Source: VAZQ01 sp963758945
GTDB lineage: Bacteria > Pseudomonadota > Alphaproteobacteria > Rhizobiales > Xanthobacteraceae
DNA: 64,000 bases
Direction: 5' to 3'
NCBI GenBank assembly: GCA_963758945.1
Contig: CAVWXY010000008.1
Coordinates: 62,001 to 126,000, forward strand
This document shows positions 17,116-27,564 of this stretch, one piece after another (positions within the stretch are counted from its first letter, which is position 1; the number at the start of each line of letters is the position of its first letter). A model generated the notes under the pieces. That model was not told the origin of the DNA, made no database searches, and saw only the letters and a list, made by a program, of their open reading frames with translations. A program made the translations under genes and the position numbers.

Positions 17116-18231
17116 ATGCCCAGGAATCTGGTGGTGTGCTGCGACGGCACGGCCAACGAGTTCGCGTCCGATCGCACCAATGTGGTGAAGCTGTTCTTCA
17201 CGCTGGTGCACGATCCGCAGCGCCAGGTCGCCTACTATCATCCCGGCCTCGGCACGATGGAGCCGTCCGGCACGCTGACGACGGCGAAGCGTCAGCTGAC
17301 GAAGGGACTGGGTCTGGCGCTCGGCTGGGGTCTCGAGGCGGATATTCGCGACGCCTACGTCTTTCTCATGAACCAGTTCGAGGCCGGCGACCGCGTCTTC
17401 CTGTTCGGCTTCAGCCGCGGCGCTTACACCGTGCGCGCGATGGCGGCCTTGCTGCACATGTACGGCCTGATCCGGCCCGGCAACGAGGCCTTGGTTCCGT
17501 ACGCCATCCGCATGATGATGGCGATCACCTTCCTGCGCGAAAAGGGACAGGCGGAGAAATACAAAGCCGAGCTCGACCGCTATTTCGAGCTGGCGCGCGG
17601 GTTCAAGGATCACTTCGGACGCAAGGACTGCAATCCGCATTTCGCCGGCGTGTGGGATACCGTCAGCTCGGTGGGCTTTATCGAGAACCCGGTGCGGCTT
17701 CCCTACACCTCCAACAATCCCGATATTGTGATCGGCCGCCACGCGGTCGCCATCGACGAGCAGCGCGCCTTCTTCCGCTCGAACCTCTGGCATCCCGCCC
17801 CGAACGGCGGCGGCCCCAGGGACATCAAGCAGGTCTGGTTTCCCGGCGTGCACGCCGACGTCGGCGGCGGCTATCCCGAGGCCGAGAGCGGCTTGGCGAA
17901 GGTTGCGCTCGCGTGGATGCTCGGCGAGGCGCGCGAAGCGGGGCTGCTCACGGATCCCGCGCGCGAGGACCTGGTGCTGGGACGAGCGGGAGGAGGCTAT
18001 GTCGCGCCCGACCCCAAGGCGGACATGCACGAGTCGCTGACCTGGCCGTGGTGGCCCGCCGAGTTCATCCTCAAGCGCCATTACGACTGGGAGAAGAAGA
18101 AGCAAGAACGGCGCATGAATCTCTTTCGCCGCCGCACCATTCCGCCCGGCGCTCTCATCCATCGCTCGGCCTACGAGCGCGGGCCCGCCTACACCGCCCG
18201 CTTGCCGCCGGACGGCGTGCCGGTCGGGTGA
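17116..18231 (+). CDS. DUF2235 alpha/beta hydrolase (Tle1-like phospholipase family)
   Basis: 371 residues. The N-terminus NLVVCCDGTANE, the nucleophile motif FGFSRGAY (Ser100) and the later FAGVWDTVSSVG and WFPGVHADVGGGY are diagnostic of DUF2235. Ser100, the Asp of VWDTV and the His of GVHADVGGGY form the probable triad. Some members are type VI secretion phospholipase effectors (Tle1), but many stand-alone alphaproteobacterial members have no secretion neighbours. Here there is no VgrG, immunity or T6SS gene, so a housekeeping lipid or ester hydrolase is more likely. ATG at 17116 is preceded by a G-rich site. Confidence 0.9.
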   Translation: MPRNLVVCCDGTANEFASDRTNVVKLFFTLVHDPQRQVAYYHPGLGTMEPSGTLTTAKRQLTKGLGLALGWGLEADIRDAYVFLMNQFEAGDRVFLFGFSRGAYTVRAMAALLHMYGLIRPGNEALVPYAIRMMMAITFLREKGQAEKYKAELDRYFELARGFKDHFGRKDCNPHFAGVWDTVSSVGFIENPVRLPYTSNNPDIVIGRHAVAIDEQRAFFRSNLWHPAPNGGGPRDIKQVWFPGVHADVGGGYPEAESGLAKVALAWMLGEAREAGLLTDPAREDLVLGRAGGGYVAPDPKADMHESLTWPWWPAEFILKRHYDWEKKKQERRMNLFRRRTIPPGALIHRSAYERGPAYTARLPPDGVPVG

Positions 18232-18270
18232 CGCGCGCGGAAAAGAAAGCATTGCCCGCGGCGCGAGCAA

Positions 18271-18699
18271 TTAGCCTTGCTTCCTTTGATGGGCGATTCG
18301 CAGCGCCTGGAAGAGAAGAAAGCCCGCCGGCCCGAACAGGAAGGTGAGCGGCAGGACGGGGATCAGCGCGAGGCGCGAGAGGCCGGCGCGCTGCGTCTCC
18401 GCCGCGATCCAGGCGCCCACGAACAGGTCGAACGCGAGATAGTGCATCCATCCCGCCAGCAGGATCCAATCGTCGGCGAAGAGCTGGCGCACGCCCGCGA
18501 GGGTCGCAAATGAGCCCTCAGCACCGCTCCAGCCCGCCGCGATCGCCAGGACATAGCCGGCGGAAATCGCGATCGGCCAGCACGAGCCAGCCAGGCGGTC
18601 GCGCAGCCAGGGGCGGTGCGTGAGAATTCCAGCGATCAAGCCGACCCAGCCCGCGAGCGCAAACAGATTGGCGAATTTGAACAGGACGTCCGGGCTCAC
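18271..18699 (-). CDS. ABA4-like (DUF4281) integral membrane protein
   Basis: 142 residues from a GTG start at 18699 with GGGAGG upstream. Four hydrophobic helices: LFKFANLFALAGWVGLIAGIL, a second near SCWPIAISAGYVLAIAAGW, a third with ILLAGWMHYLAFDLFVGAWIA and a last with LALIPVLPLTFLFGPAGFLLFQALRI. WMHYLAFDLFVGAW and LTFLFGPAGFL are the ABA4-family signature. ABA4 is linked to neoxanthin synthesis in plants; the bacterial role is unknown. It converges on the DUF2235 gene (39-base gap). Confidence 0.85.
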   Translation of the reverse strand: MSPDVLFKFANLFALAGWVGLIAGILTHRPWLRDRLAGSCWPIAISAGYVLAIAAGWSGAEGSFATLAGVRQLFADDWILLAGWMHYLAFDLFVGAWIAAETQRAGLSRLALIPVLPLTFLFGPAGFLLFQALRIAHQRKQG

Positions 18700-19048
18700 G
18701 TGTCGCCTCCCATGTGTCGCCTCCAGCTCCGCGCCGCCCGCCGGTATCGCGTCCGGCCTCGCCATGCACGCCGGCACTGCGTGCGCCGGCATGAGCCGCT
18801 CGCGATGTTCTCCGGCCGGTCGGGGAAATTCAGCATCAACCAGGGACGGGCGCGGATTTCGGCAATATACTTTTTCGCGTCCGGCATCCGGGAGGATGCA
18901 GATGGCGTCAATTCATTTCAAAGGTCGTGAACTGATCGGGCGTCCTGGCGCCGCGGCGGCGCGCGCGCTGCCGTCAGCGGTGCCGGCACATAGAGGCGCA
19001 AGGCCGATGGCGATGGGCATGCGTTGGCGCGAGCTGGGAGGACTACGG
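18700..19048. other. Upstream region of the secreted 180-residue protein
   Basis: 349 bases between divergent genes. The stretch 18860-18880 (ggcaatatactttttcgc) is locally AT-rich and could contain a -10 element (tatact), but I cannot pair it with a -35. No gene supported. Confidence 0.35.
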
Positions 19049-19591
19049 ATGCGGGCGATCATCGCGGCGGCGGCGCTGTGTGCGTTGACCGCAAGTGCGG
19101 CAGTGGCCGTCTCGCCGGACGAATGCGAGCAGCAGCGTGCCTTGTTTCCCAAGGAATGGAACGATGTCGGCAAGGAGCAGCCGCTGTTCCTGTGCCACTC
19201 CCATTACTCGGGCGCCCTCGAAGTCACGCTCGGGGAGCCCGACAAGCAGGGCCGCCGCCTCATGAGCCTCGTGCCGCTCGAGAGCTACCCGGAGAAGCCG
19301 GCTGAGGCCAAACAAGACGCCTCCAAGGACGTCCGTCGCATCTGGCTGGACCGGGAGCAGGCGCGCCGATTGCGGGACGGAAAATACTTCGCCACCATCG
19401 TCCGGCAGAAGGGCTCCTGCTGGATCCGCGGGTCGCTGGACGGTCCGGACGACGGCGACGCCGACCAGGTTTTCTTCATGGACAACGCAAATCCCAAATC
19501 CGACTCGGCCAACTCGGGTTCCTTCTACAACAAGGCGCCCCGCTTCAGCGTGTTCGGCGGCGATGCTTACGACTGCGAGGCGATCAAGTAG
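19049..19591 (+). CDS. Secreted hypothetical protein with four cysteines
   Basis: 180 residues. The signal peptide MRAIIAAAALCALTASAAVAVS is followed by SPDECEQQRALFPKEWNDVGKEQPLFLCHSHYSGALEVTLGE. Later come a charged segment DVRRIWLDREQARRLRDGKYFATIV, GSCWIRGSLDGPDDGDADQVFFMDNANPKSD and the end DAYDCEAIK. Mature Cys residues could form two disulfides. GGGAGG lies seven bases before ATG 19049. I recognise no family; it is probably periplasmic. Confidence 0.7.
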   Translation: MRAIIAAAALCALTASAAVAVSPDECEQQRALFPKEWNDVGKEQPLFLCHSHYSGALEVTLGEPDKQGRRLMSLVPLESYPEKPAEAKQDASKDVRRIWLDREQARRLRDGKYFATIVRQKGSCWIRGSLDGPDDGDADQVFFMDNANPKSDSANSGSFYNKAPRFSVFGGDAYDCEAIK

Positions 19592-19825
19592 CGCGCCGCC
19601 GGGGAGCGGACCATCGGCCTGGTCGGCGTCAATCTCCGCGCGCGCCGATGCGGCCTTATCCGGCCGGCCCGATGCGAGCCGATCGAGCTCGCGCCCGACG
19701 CCGCGCAGGTTTGCTCCTTCGGCCATGCTGCCAGAGCGGCGGAAGGCGGAGATCTCGAAAGGTCACGTCTGTTCCGGGAGCCCGATATGGCCCCTGCTCG
19801 ATCGCGTCGGCGGCAAGAGCAGGGG

Positions 19826-20233
19826 TCAGGCCAAGTCCACGGCGAAGCGCTTGAGATCGGCGAGCGAGCAGTGGTCGAGCGCACCTTCGTGCGTGGCGCG
19901 CAGGACCACGCGGGGCGCCTGGCCCGCCTCGAGCGCTTCTTGCCAACGGGGCGCGCACAGGCACCAACGGTCGCCGGGTTTCAGGCCGCGAAAGCCGAAT
20001 TCCGGGACCGGTGTCGACAGGTCGTTGCCGCGGGATCTGGAAAACTCGAGAAAAGCAGCGGTCATGACGGCGCAGACCGTATGGCTGCCGACGTCCTCCT
20101 GCGCGGTGTCGCAGCAGCCGTCTCGAAAGAACCCGGTCATGGGGCTGATCGAGCAGACGTCGAGCCGATCCCCGAGCACGTTGCGGGCTGTCCTGCGCCC
20201 ACCGCTGCCGTTGCCGCTGTCGTCCCTCAGCAT
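19826..20233 (-). CDS. DUF2237 family protein
   Basis: About 135 residues. The family signature is complete: NVLGDRLDVCSISPMTGFFRDGCCDT, EDVGSHTVCAVMTAAFLEFSRSRGNDLSTP, FGFRGLKPGDRWCLCAPRWQEALEAGQAPRVVL and ATHEGALDHCSLADLKRFAVD. Many conserved Cys and His suggest metal or redox chemistry, but no function is established for DUF2237. The ATG at 20233 has GGAG six bases upstream; ATG 20239 is the alternative. It lies alone. Confidence 0.9.
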   Translation of the reverse strand: MLRDDSGNGSGGRRTARNVLGDRLDVCSISPMTGFFRDGCCDTAQEDVGSHTVCAVMTAAFLEFSRSRGNDLSTPVPEFGFRGLKPGDRWCLCAPRWQEALEAGQAPRVVLRATHEGALDHCSLADLKRFAVDLA

Positions 20234-20239
20234 TGCCAT

Positions 20240-20543
20240 CTCCGCGCGCGGTGTTGCCGACCGACTGCCGATCTTCAGGCGCGTCGCACACCTGCCCTTT
20301 CCGCGCCATGCCCGGACTCAAACATTGACCGGCCCTTCATTCAATCACCTCGTCGGCGCGCGGGCGACGTCCTTCGATCTCCTGTGAAGAGGCAACGGCG
20401 ACGCTGTTGCCGATATTCCCCCCAGCAAACTGATCCATGACGCGCGTTGCTCAGCCCTTGCCGCCCTTCACGGCGTGCAGTCGCAGCAGCGCCGGCGGCA
20501 GATCGGCGAAGCGTGCGCCGCAGGACCCGCGCGGCTCACTGCC
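20240..20543. other. Non-coding gap
   Basis: 304 bases between two minus-strand genes. No coding frame, RNA or repeat that I can support. Confidence 0.35.
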
Positions 20544-22904
20544 TCAACAGCTTGGTTGTCTCGTACATCCGCCGGGGTCGGCATGCGACAGCAGGGCGAA
20601 CAGCCTTGCCGGCGTCACCGGGTATTCGCTGATACGCACGCCGAAGGGCGCGAGCGCGCTCTCGATCGCCGAGACGATCACGCCCGCGGTCGGCACGCAG
20701 CCGGATTCGCCCACGCCCTTCACGCCGAGCGGATTGAGCGGGGAGGGGTACTCGACGAACTTCACCTCGATCCGGGGTACCTCGGTCGCGCCCGGCATGA
20801 GATAGTCGGCGAAGGTGGTGGTGACCGGCTGGGCCTGGTCGTCGTAGCCCATCCATTCGAACAGCGCGTTGCCGATCCCGTGCGCCGCCCCGCCGACGAG
20901 TTGTCCTTCCACGATCATCGGATTGACGATGCGTCCGGAGTCGTTGACCATCACATAGCGCAGGATGCGTATGCCGCAGGTCTCGATGTCCACCTCCACC
21001 TCGACGGCGTGGCATCCGCCGCCATAGGTGAGCGCGCTCGGCAGGAAGCTCTGCATGCTTTCGAGGCCCGGTTCGAATTTGCCGGGCATGGCATAGCCCG
21101 GAACGCCCGATACCGCTTCGGCGACCTCGCGCAGCGTCATTCCGCTGCCCGGCGCACCGGCGATCTCGATGCGGCCGTCGCGCAGATCGAGGTCGCTCAC
21201 GCTCACCTCCAGGAGGTGGGCGGCGACCGCGAGCGCCTTGTCGCGCACTGCGATCGCCGCGAGATGGACCGCCGAGCCCGCCGTCACCGTCTGCCGGCTG
21301 GCGAAGCCGCCCTGACCATAGGGAATGACGGCGGTGTCGCCGGCGACGACCGTGACGTCGTCGGGCGCCACGCCGAACTGCTCGGCGCAGATTTGCGCGA
21401 GCGCAGTCTTGATCCCCTGTCCCATGGGCATCGCGCCGGTATAGACGGAGATGCGTCCGGAGCGGCCGACGCGCACGATGCCGGACTCGAACGGGCCGCG
21501 GCCGGTGCCCTTCGCACCGTTGCCCACGCCGAGGCCGAGATAACGTCCCTCGGCGCGGGCGCGGCGCTGGCGGGCGGCAAAGCCGGCATAATCGATCGCT
21601 TCGAGCGCCATGCGCTGGCAGGCTGGAAAGTCGCCGCTGTCCAGCGCGACCGGCGAGCCGGCGCGGGTCTTCAGCGGCGAGACATACGGCATCCTCTCGG
21701 GCGGCACCAGGTTGCGGCGTCGGATCTCGGCGCGCTCGAGGCCGAGCTCGTCGGCGATGCGGTCGAGCAGGCGTTCCATCGCGAACGCGCCTTCCGGATA
21801 GCCGGCGCCGCGCACCGGCATGGTGGCAACCTTGTTGGTTTCGACGACGCGCACATCGAGTTGATAGGCCGGCAGCAGGTAAGGGCCGGGGAGGGCGGTC
21901 GACGCATTGTAGGGCAGGTTGATTCCCTGCGGCGTATAGGCGCCTTCGTCGTGGATCATCTCGCCGCGCACGCCGAGGAGGCGGCCGTCGTCGTCGAAGG
22001 CGACCTCGAGATCCCAATACTGGTCGCGCTCCTGGATGGCGCTGAGAAAATGCTCGCGCCGGTCCTCGATCCACCGGATCGGCCGCCGCAGCAGCAGGCA
22101 TGCGGCGGCGAGCGTCACCTCTTCCGGATACATCACGAACTTGGCGCCGAAGCCGCCGCCGACGTCGGGCGCCACCACGCGTAGCTGGTTCTCGTCGAGC
22201 CGCAGCAGCTTCATCAGGAAGGCGCGTACCTCGTGGGCGAGCTGCGTCGACGACCACAAGGTGAGGCGGTCCTCGTTGCCGTCGTAGGCGGCGAGCGCGC
22301 CGCGTCCCTCGATCGAATGGGCGCCGCCGCGATGCTGCTTGAGACTGACGCCCAAGCGGCGGGGAGCGCGCGCGAACACGTCCGCGACGTCGCCGTAGAA
22401 CTGCCGGAACTCGACCAGAAGGTTGCCGGCGCGGGCGCGATGCGCGCGCGGCGCGCCGGGTGCCAGCGCCTGCCGGCAGTCCGACACGGCGGGCAGCGGC
22501 TCGTAATCGACCGCAACCAGCGCGGCTGCGTCCTCGGCGAGGTAGCGCGTCTGCGCGATCACCACCGCCACCGCCTCGCCGACGAAAGCAACTTCGTCCT
22601 TGGCGAGAACGAGCGGCGTGACATCGGCCGGGAGCTGCTGCGTGCGAAACTGCAGGGGCAGGTGCTCCTGCGCGAGCAGGGGCGCCAGGTCGGCGAGCGT
22701 GAGCACGGCGTGCACGCCGGCGGATCGGCGCGCCGCGCCCGTGTCGATGGCGCGGATGGCGGCATGGGCGTGGGGGCTGCGCACGAACGCCGCCTCGAGC
22801 ATGCCGGGAACGCGCAGGTCGGCGACGAAGCGCCCGGCGCCCGTGAGCAGCGGACGGTCTTCAAGCCGCTTGACGGAGTGCCCGATGGATCTCGTCGGCA
22901 CCAC
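20544..22904 (-). CDS. Xanthine-dehydrogenase/CoxL-family molybdopterin-binding large subunit
   Basis: About 786 residues from GTG 22904, which has AGAGGA six bases upstream (a GTG at 22937 is an alternative). Motifs in order: VKRLEDRPLLTGAGRFVADL, VAFVGEAVAVVIA, the cofactor loops PDVGGGFGAKF and PVRGAGYPEGAFAMERLLD, GGFASRQTVTAGSAV and the catalytic-Glu segment GVKGVGESG. The enzyme should hydroxylate an N-heterocycle or aldehyde, or oxidise a similar compound. Such subunits work with a 2Fe-2S and usually an FAD subunit; neither gene is beside it in the window. The CoxL loop carrying the special Cys is absent, so it is not a form I CO dehydrogenase. Confidence 0.93.
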   Translation of the reverse strand: MVPTRSIGHSVKRLEDRPLLTGAGRFVADLRVPGMLEAAFVRSPHAHAAIRAIDTGAARRSAGVHAVLTLADLAPLLAQEHLPLQFRTQQLPADVTPLVLAKDEVAFVGEAVAVVIAQTRYLAEDAAALVAVDYEPLPAVSDCRQALAPGAPRAHRARAGNLLVEFRQFYGDVADVFARAPRRLGVSLKQHRGGAHSIEGRGALAAYDGNEDRLTLWSSTQLAHEVRAFLMKLLRLDENQLRVVAPDVGGGFGAKFVMYPEEVTLAAACLLLRRPIRWIEDRREHFLSAIQERDQYWDLEVAFDDDGRLLGVRGEMIHDEGAYTPQGINLPYNASTALPGPYLLPAYQLDVRVVETNKVATMPVRGAGYPEGAFAMERLLDRIADELGLERAEIRRRNLVPPERMPYVSPLKTRAGSPVALDSGDFPACQRMALEAIDYAGFAARQRRARAEGRYLGLGVGNGAKGTGRGPFESGIVRVGRSGRISVYTGAMPMGQGIKTALAQICAEQFGVAPDDVTVVAGDTAVIPYGQGGFASRQTVTAGSAVHLAAIAVRDKALAVAAHLLEVSVSDLDLRDGRIEIAGAPGSGMTLREVAEAVSGVPGYAMPGKFEPGLESMQSFLPSALTYGGGCHAVEVEVDIETCGIRILRYVMVNDSGRIVNPMIVEGQLVGGAAHGIGNALFEWMGYDDQAQPVTTTFADYLMPGATEVPRIEVKFVEYPSPLNPLGVKGVGESGCVPTAGVIVSAIESALAPFGVRISEYPVTPARLFALLSHADPGGCTRQPSC

Positions 22905-23087
22905 GCGGTTTCCTCTGCGCTCAGTGTCGTACTTCACGCGGCTCGGGCAGACTCATCGCAGACCCAACGCTGCAGGCCCGCAAGTAGCAAGTTGCACGCG
23001 GATCAATGATCCGGCCGCGAAAGGCGGCGCTCGCGGCCGCGACAGCCGAATCCGCGCACTTCACGATGGGTCCGGACCACGATCATC

Positions 23088-23987
23088 TCACGGCCCCGCC
23101 TTCTTCTGCCGTGCCTTGGCGGAGCGCGGCCCCATGGGCTCGGGCTGGAACGGTCCGTCGCGCATGTCGAGATAGGCCTTGAGCCCGTGCTCGCGCTGGG
23201 TCTCGAGCAGCTTTTCCCGGAACTCGTTGTGCGACGCGTGCGCGAGCGCCCCGAGGGCGCCTTCGAGCAGCAGCCCGGAATAGGCTCCGGCAGCCTGGAT
23301 GCCGAGCATGGTGACGGCCTTGTTGAGCCGCACCGACGGCTCCGGCACCAGCGCGATGCGCTTCGCCAGCGCGCGGGCCGCGGGAATGAGCTGATCGTGC
23401 GGCACCACCTCGTTCACCATGCCGATGCGCAGCGCCTCCTGCGCGTCGAAGTGATCGCCGGTCAATCCCCAGCGGTTGGCCGCCTTCCAGCCGCACAGCG
23501 CCCCCATGAGAAACGTCGTGTTGGAGACGTGGCGAACCTCCGGCTGCGCGAATACCGCCTGGTCGGATGCGATGGTAATGTCGGCGGCAAGCTGGTACCA
23601 GAAGCCTCCGCCCATGGCCCAGCCGTTGACGGCCGCGATGATCGGCTTGCCCAGCCGCCACATATGGGTCCAATACGCCACGCGGTTGCCGTCGTTGCGC
23701 TGCCAGAACTCGATGTAGTCGGCAGGCGATTTGCCCTTCGGATCGAGCGGCCGGATGTCGGACTTGCCGGTTTGCGCCTGGTCATAGCCGGCGCAAAAAG
23801 CGCGGCCGGCGCCGGTGAGAATGATCACGCGAACGGCACGGTCGGCATCCGCCTGGTCGAAGGTCCGGTGCAGCTCGGCTTCGAGCTCGTGCGTGAGCGC
23901 GTTCATCCGCTCGGGGCGATTGAGCGTGATCGTGGCGATGCCCTCCTCGACGCTGTAGAGGAGCTCACTGCTCGTCGCTTGGGCCAT
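23088..23987 (-). CDS. Enoyl-CoA hydratase/isomerase (crotonase) family protein
   Basis: 299 residues, start set by GGACGAGGA before ATG 23987. The crotonase fold is clear: ATITLNRPERMNAL, the oxyanion element GRAFCAGYD, AAVNGWAMGGGFWYQLAAD and the FAQPEVRH segment. Of the two Glu of canonical hydratases, the second (in PEV) is present, while the first position (GGGxE) is Trp. The insertion YIEFWQRNDGNRVAYWTHMWRLGKP is typical of a longer subgroup. The reaction may therefore be isomerisation, hydrolysis or decarboxylation rather than simple hydration. Confidence 0.92.
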   Translation of the reverse strand: MAQATSSELLYSVEEGIATITLNRPERMNALTHELEAELHRTFDQADADRAVRVIILTGAGRAFCAGYDQAQTGKSDIRPLDPKGKSPADYIEFWQRNDGNRVAYWTHMWRLGKPIIAAVNGWAMGGGFWYQLAADITIASDQAVFAQPEVRHVSNTTFLMGALCGWKAANRWGLTGDHFDAQEALRIGMVNEVVPHDQLIPAARALAKRIALVPEPSVRLNKAVTMLGIQAAGAYSGLLLEGALGALAHASHNEFREKLLETQREHGLKAYLDMRDGPFQPEPMGPRSAKARQKKAGP

Positions 23988-24244
23988 TCCTCGTCCTTTC
24001 GTTGCTGCGGATCGCGGCAGCGAATTCATTCATGCGCAAGGGCGGTCCAGGGTCAGGGGAGCGCTGCCGGCGTGGCGGGGCCGGGATGATCGTGCGTCCA
24101 GTCGGAAAAATCAATTCTCGTGGCGAAGCGGGAGGCTCTTGTCGGCCGTGCCGGATCCCCGCATAGCTATATGAAGCGCGGCGATCAGGACGAGCGCCAT
24201 TGGTTGCGCCACAACCTGCGCAACGCATCGGCAGTGGTGACGGC

Positions 24245-24982
24245 ATGTCGGTTCTACTGGAGAAGCGGGCGAACGGGGTCGCGGTCGTCACGCTCAACCG
24301 GCCGCAGGTGCTCAACGCGCTCGATGTTCCCGCCAAGGAACGGCTGGCAGCGATCTGGCGGGAGATCGCCGATGACGCGACGGTCCGGGTCGCCGTTCTC
24401 GCCGGGGCCGGTGAAAAGGCGTTTTGCGCCGGCTCGGACATCAAGGAGATCGACCGCACCGGGCGCATGGTCACGACCGACACGCTCCTGCAGGCCATTC
24501 CCGGTGTCGGGATTCCGCTGTTCAAACCCGTGATCGCGGCGCTGCACGGCTATTGCATCGGCATGGGCATGACCCTCGCGCTGCATTGCGACCTGCGCCT
24601 CGCCGCGAGGGACACGGTGCTCGGCTATCCCGAAGTGAGGCATGGCATGATATCGGCGGTGAGCGCGCTGCGCCTGCCGCAGGTGATCCCGAGCGCCCAG
24701 GCGCTCGAACTGTTGCTGCTGGCGCGCAACGTCTCGGCCGACGAAGCCTGGCGTTGGGGGCTGGTCAATGCGGTGGTCGACGACGTCGCGGCCGAGGCGG
24801 AGCGCTGGGCCGCCACGATCGCCGGGTACTCGCCTGCCGCCGTACAGGCGACCAAGCGCTTGGCGATGTTCCCGCGTCGCTTGTCGGACGCGGAGCGCGC
24901 CGAAGTCGAAACAATGCGGGCTTTGGTGGAGACGCGCGACGACTACAAGGACGGCGCGGCCGCATTCTCCGGCCGACGGTGA
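24245..24982 (+). CDS. Enoyl-CoA hydratase/isomerase family protein
   Basis: 245 residues. VAVVTLNRPQVLNALD, KAFCAGSDIKEID, AALHGYCIGMGMTLALHCDLRLA and LGYPEVRHGM mark a crotonase. As in its neighbour, the second catalytic Glu (PEV) is kept while the first position is Thr. It is the first of three plus-strand genes (crotonase, alcohol dehydrogenase, CoA ligase) with gaps of 6 and 1 bases, so these form one operon. The set suggests activation of a carboxylic acid to its CoA ester and modification of the side chain; the substrate is not apparent. Confidence 0.93.
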   Translation: MSVLLEKRANGVAVVTLNRPQVLNALDVPAKERLAAIWREIADDATVRVAVLAGAGEKAFCAGSDIKEIDRTGRMVTTDTLLQAIPGVGIPLFKPVIAALHGYCIGMGMTLALHCDLRLAARDTVLGYPEVRHGMISAVSALRLPQVIPSAQALELLLLARNVSADEAWRWGLVNAVVDDVAAEAERWAATIAGYSPAAVQATKRLAMFPRRLSDAERAEVETMRALVETRDDYKDGAAAFSGRR

Positions 24983-24988
24983 GCCGCA

Positions 24989-26017
24989 ATGAAGGCAGTG
25001 ATAGTCCGCGAGTTCGGCGGCCCGGACGTGCTGGAACCGGCCGAGGTCGACCGTCCTGAGCCCGGCGTCGACGACGTGCTGGTGCGTATTCATGCGGCGG
25101 GCATCTGTTATCACGATGTCCTCTCCCGCAGCGGCAAGATCCCGGGCGGCAGGCCCGGCCGCATCCTCGGGCACGAAATCGCCGGCGAGATCGCGGCGGT
25201 CGGACAAAACGTTCCTACCGCGCGCATGGGCGAACGTGTCGTGCTCTATCAGCGGCTGTTCTGCGGCGTCTGTCGTTATTGTCTCGGCGGCCGCCAAGAC
25301 CTCTGCCGTCAGAGCCGCGTGCTGGGCGAGCATGGCGGGGGAGGCTATGCCGAATTCACCTGCGTACCGGCGCGCAACGCGATCTCGATCCCCGACGGTG
25401 TCGACATGACCGCGGCCGCGCTCGCGGTCTGTCCCCTCGGCACCAGCGTGCGCGCGGCGCTGGGCGTGGCCGCGCTCGAGCCCGGACAAGTCGTGCTGAT
25501 CACCGGCGCCGGCGGCGGCTTGGGACTGCACCAGATCCAAGTCGCCAAGAGCGTGCACGCGCGGGTGATCGCGGTCACGGGCTCGCAGGCCAAGGCCGAC
25601 ATCGTGCGCGATGCCGGCGCCGACGAGGTCGTGGTCGCTGCCGACCTGAAATTCAGCGCCGAGGTCTGGCGGTTGACCGCCAAGCAGGGCGCCGATGTCG
25701 TGCTGGAGAATGTCGTCGCCGGCACTTTCGGCGAGAGCCTGCGGTCGTGCGCGCAGCACGCGACCGTGGTCGTGCTCGGCAATATCGGGGCGCGGCCGGT
25801 CGAGATCGATCCCGGCCTCGTCATCATGCGGCGCATCCGCATCGCCGGGTCCGGCAACGCGACCTTCAAGGACGTGCGCGTGGCGCTGCATCTGCTCGCG
25901 ACCGGCGCGGTCAGGCCGTTCATCGGGCGCGTGCTGCCGTTCCCGCGGGCGGCGGAGGGGCATGCGCTGATGGAGCGCCGCGCCGTCACCGGACGTGTCG
26001 TGCTCTCGGGGTGGTGA
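24989..26017 (+). CDS. Zinc-dependent alcohol dehydrogenase family protein
   Basis: 342 residues of the medium-chain dehydrogenase family. Catalytic zinc residues Cys40 (GICYHD) and His62-Glu63 (GHE), four structural-zinc cysteines 92, 95, 98 and 106 (FCGVCRYCLGGRQDLC), and the NAD(P)-binding TGAGGGLGLHQIQVAK. It begins six bases after the crotonase and is followed one base later by the CoA ligase, indicating translation from one mRNA. It should oxidise an alcohol or reduce an aldehyde or enoyl bond in the same pathway. Confidence 0.94.
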   Translation: MKAVIVREFGGPDVLEPAEVDRPEPGVDDVLVRIHAAGICYHDVLSRSGKIPGGRPGRILGHEIAGEIAAVGQNVPTARMGERVVLYQRLFCGVCRYCLGGRQDLCRQSRVLGEHGGGGYAEFTCVPARNAISIPDGVDMTAAALAVCPLGTSVRAALGVAALEPGQVVLITGAGGGLGLHQIQVAKSVHARVIAVTGSQAKADIVRDAGADEVVVAADLKFSAEVWRLTAKQGADVVLENVVAGTFGESLRSCAQHATVVVLGNIGARPVEIDPGLVIMRRIRIAGSGNATFKDVRVALHLLATGAVRPFIGRVLPFPRAAEGHALMERRAVTGRVVLSGW

Positions 26018-26018
26018 C

Positions 26019-27533
<1,515 letters not shown>

Positions 27534-27564
27534 CGGCCCGCGCGACCGCGCGGAAACGCGGTTG

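Noticed and set aside
17116..18231. Type VI secretion phospholipase effector module
   Set aside because: The protein is DUF2235, but no VgrG, PAAR, immunity or structural T6SS gene is in the window.
20475..22184. 569-codon plus-strand frame opposite the molybdenum hydroxylase
   Set aside because: Low-complexity antisense frame without ribosome site; the minus-strand product is a recognisable enzyme.
20544..22904. Form I CO dehydrogenase CoxL
   Set aside because: The characteristic active-site loop with its special Cys is absent and no coxM/coxS genes adjoin.
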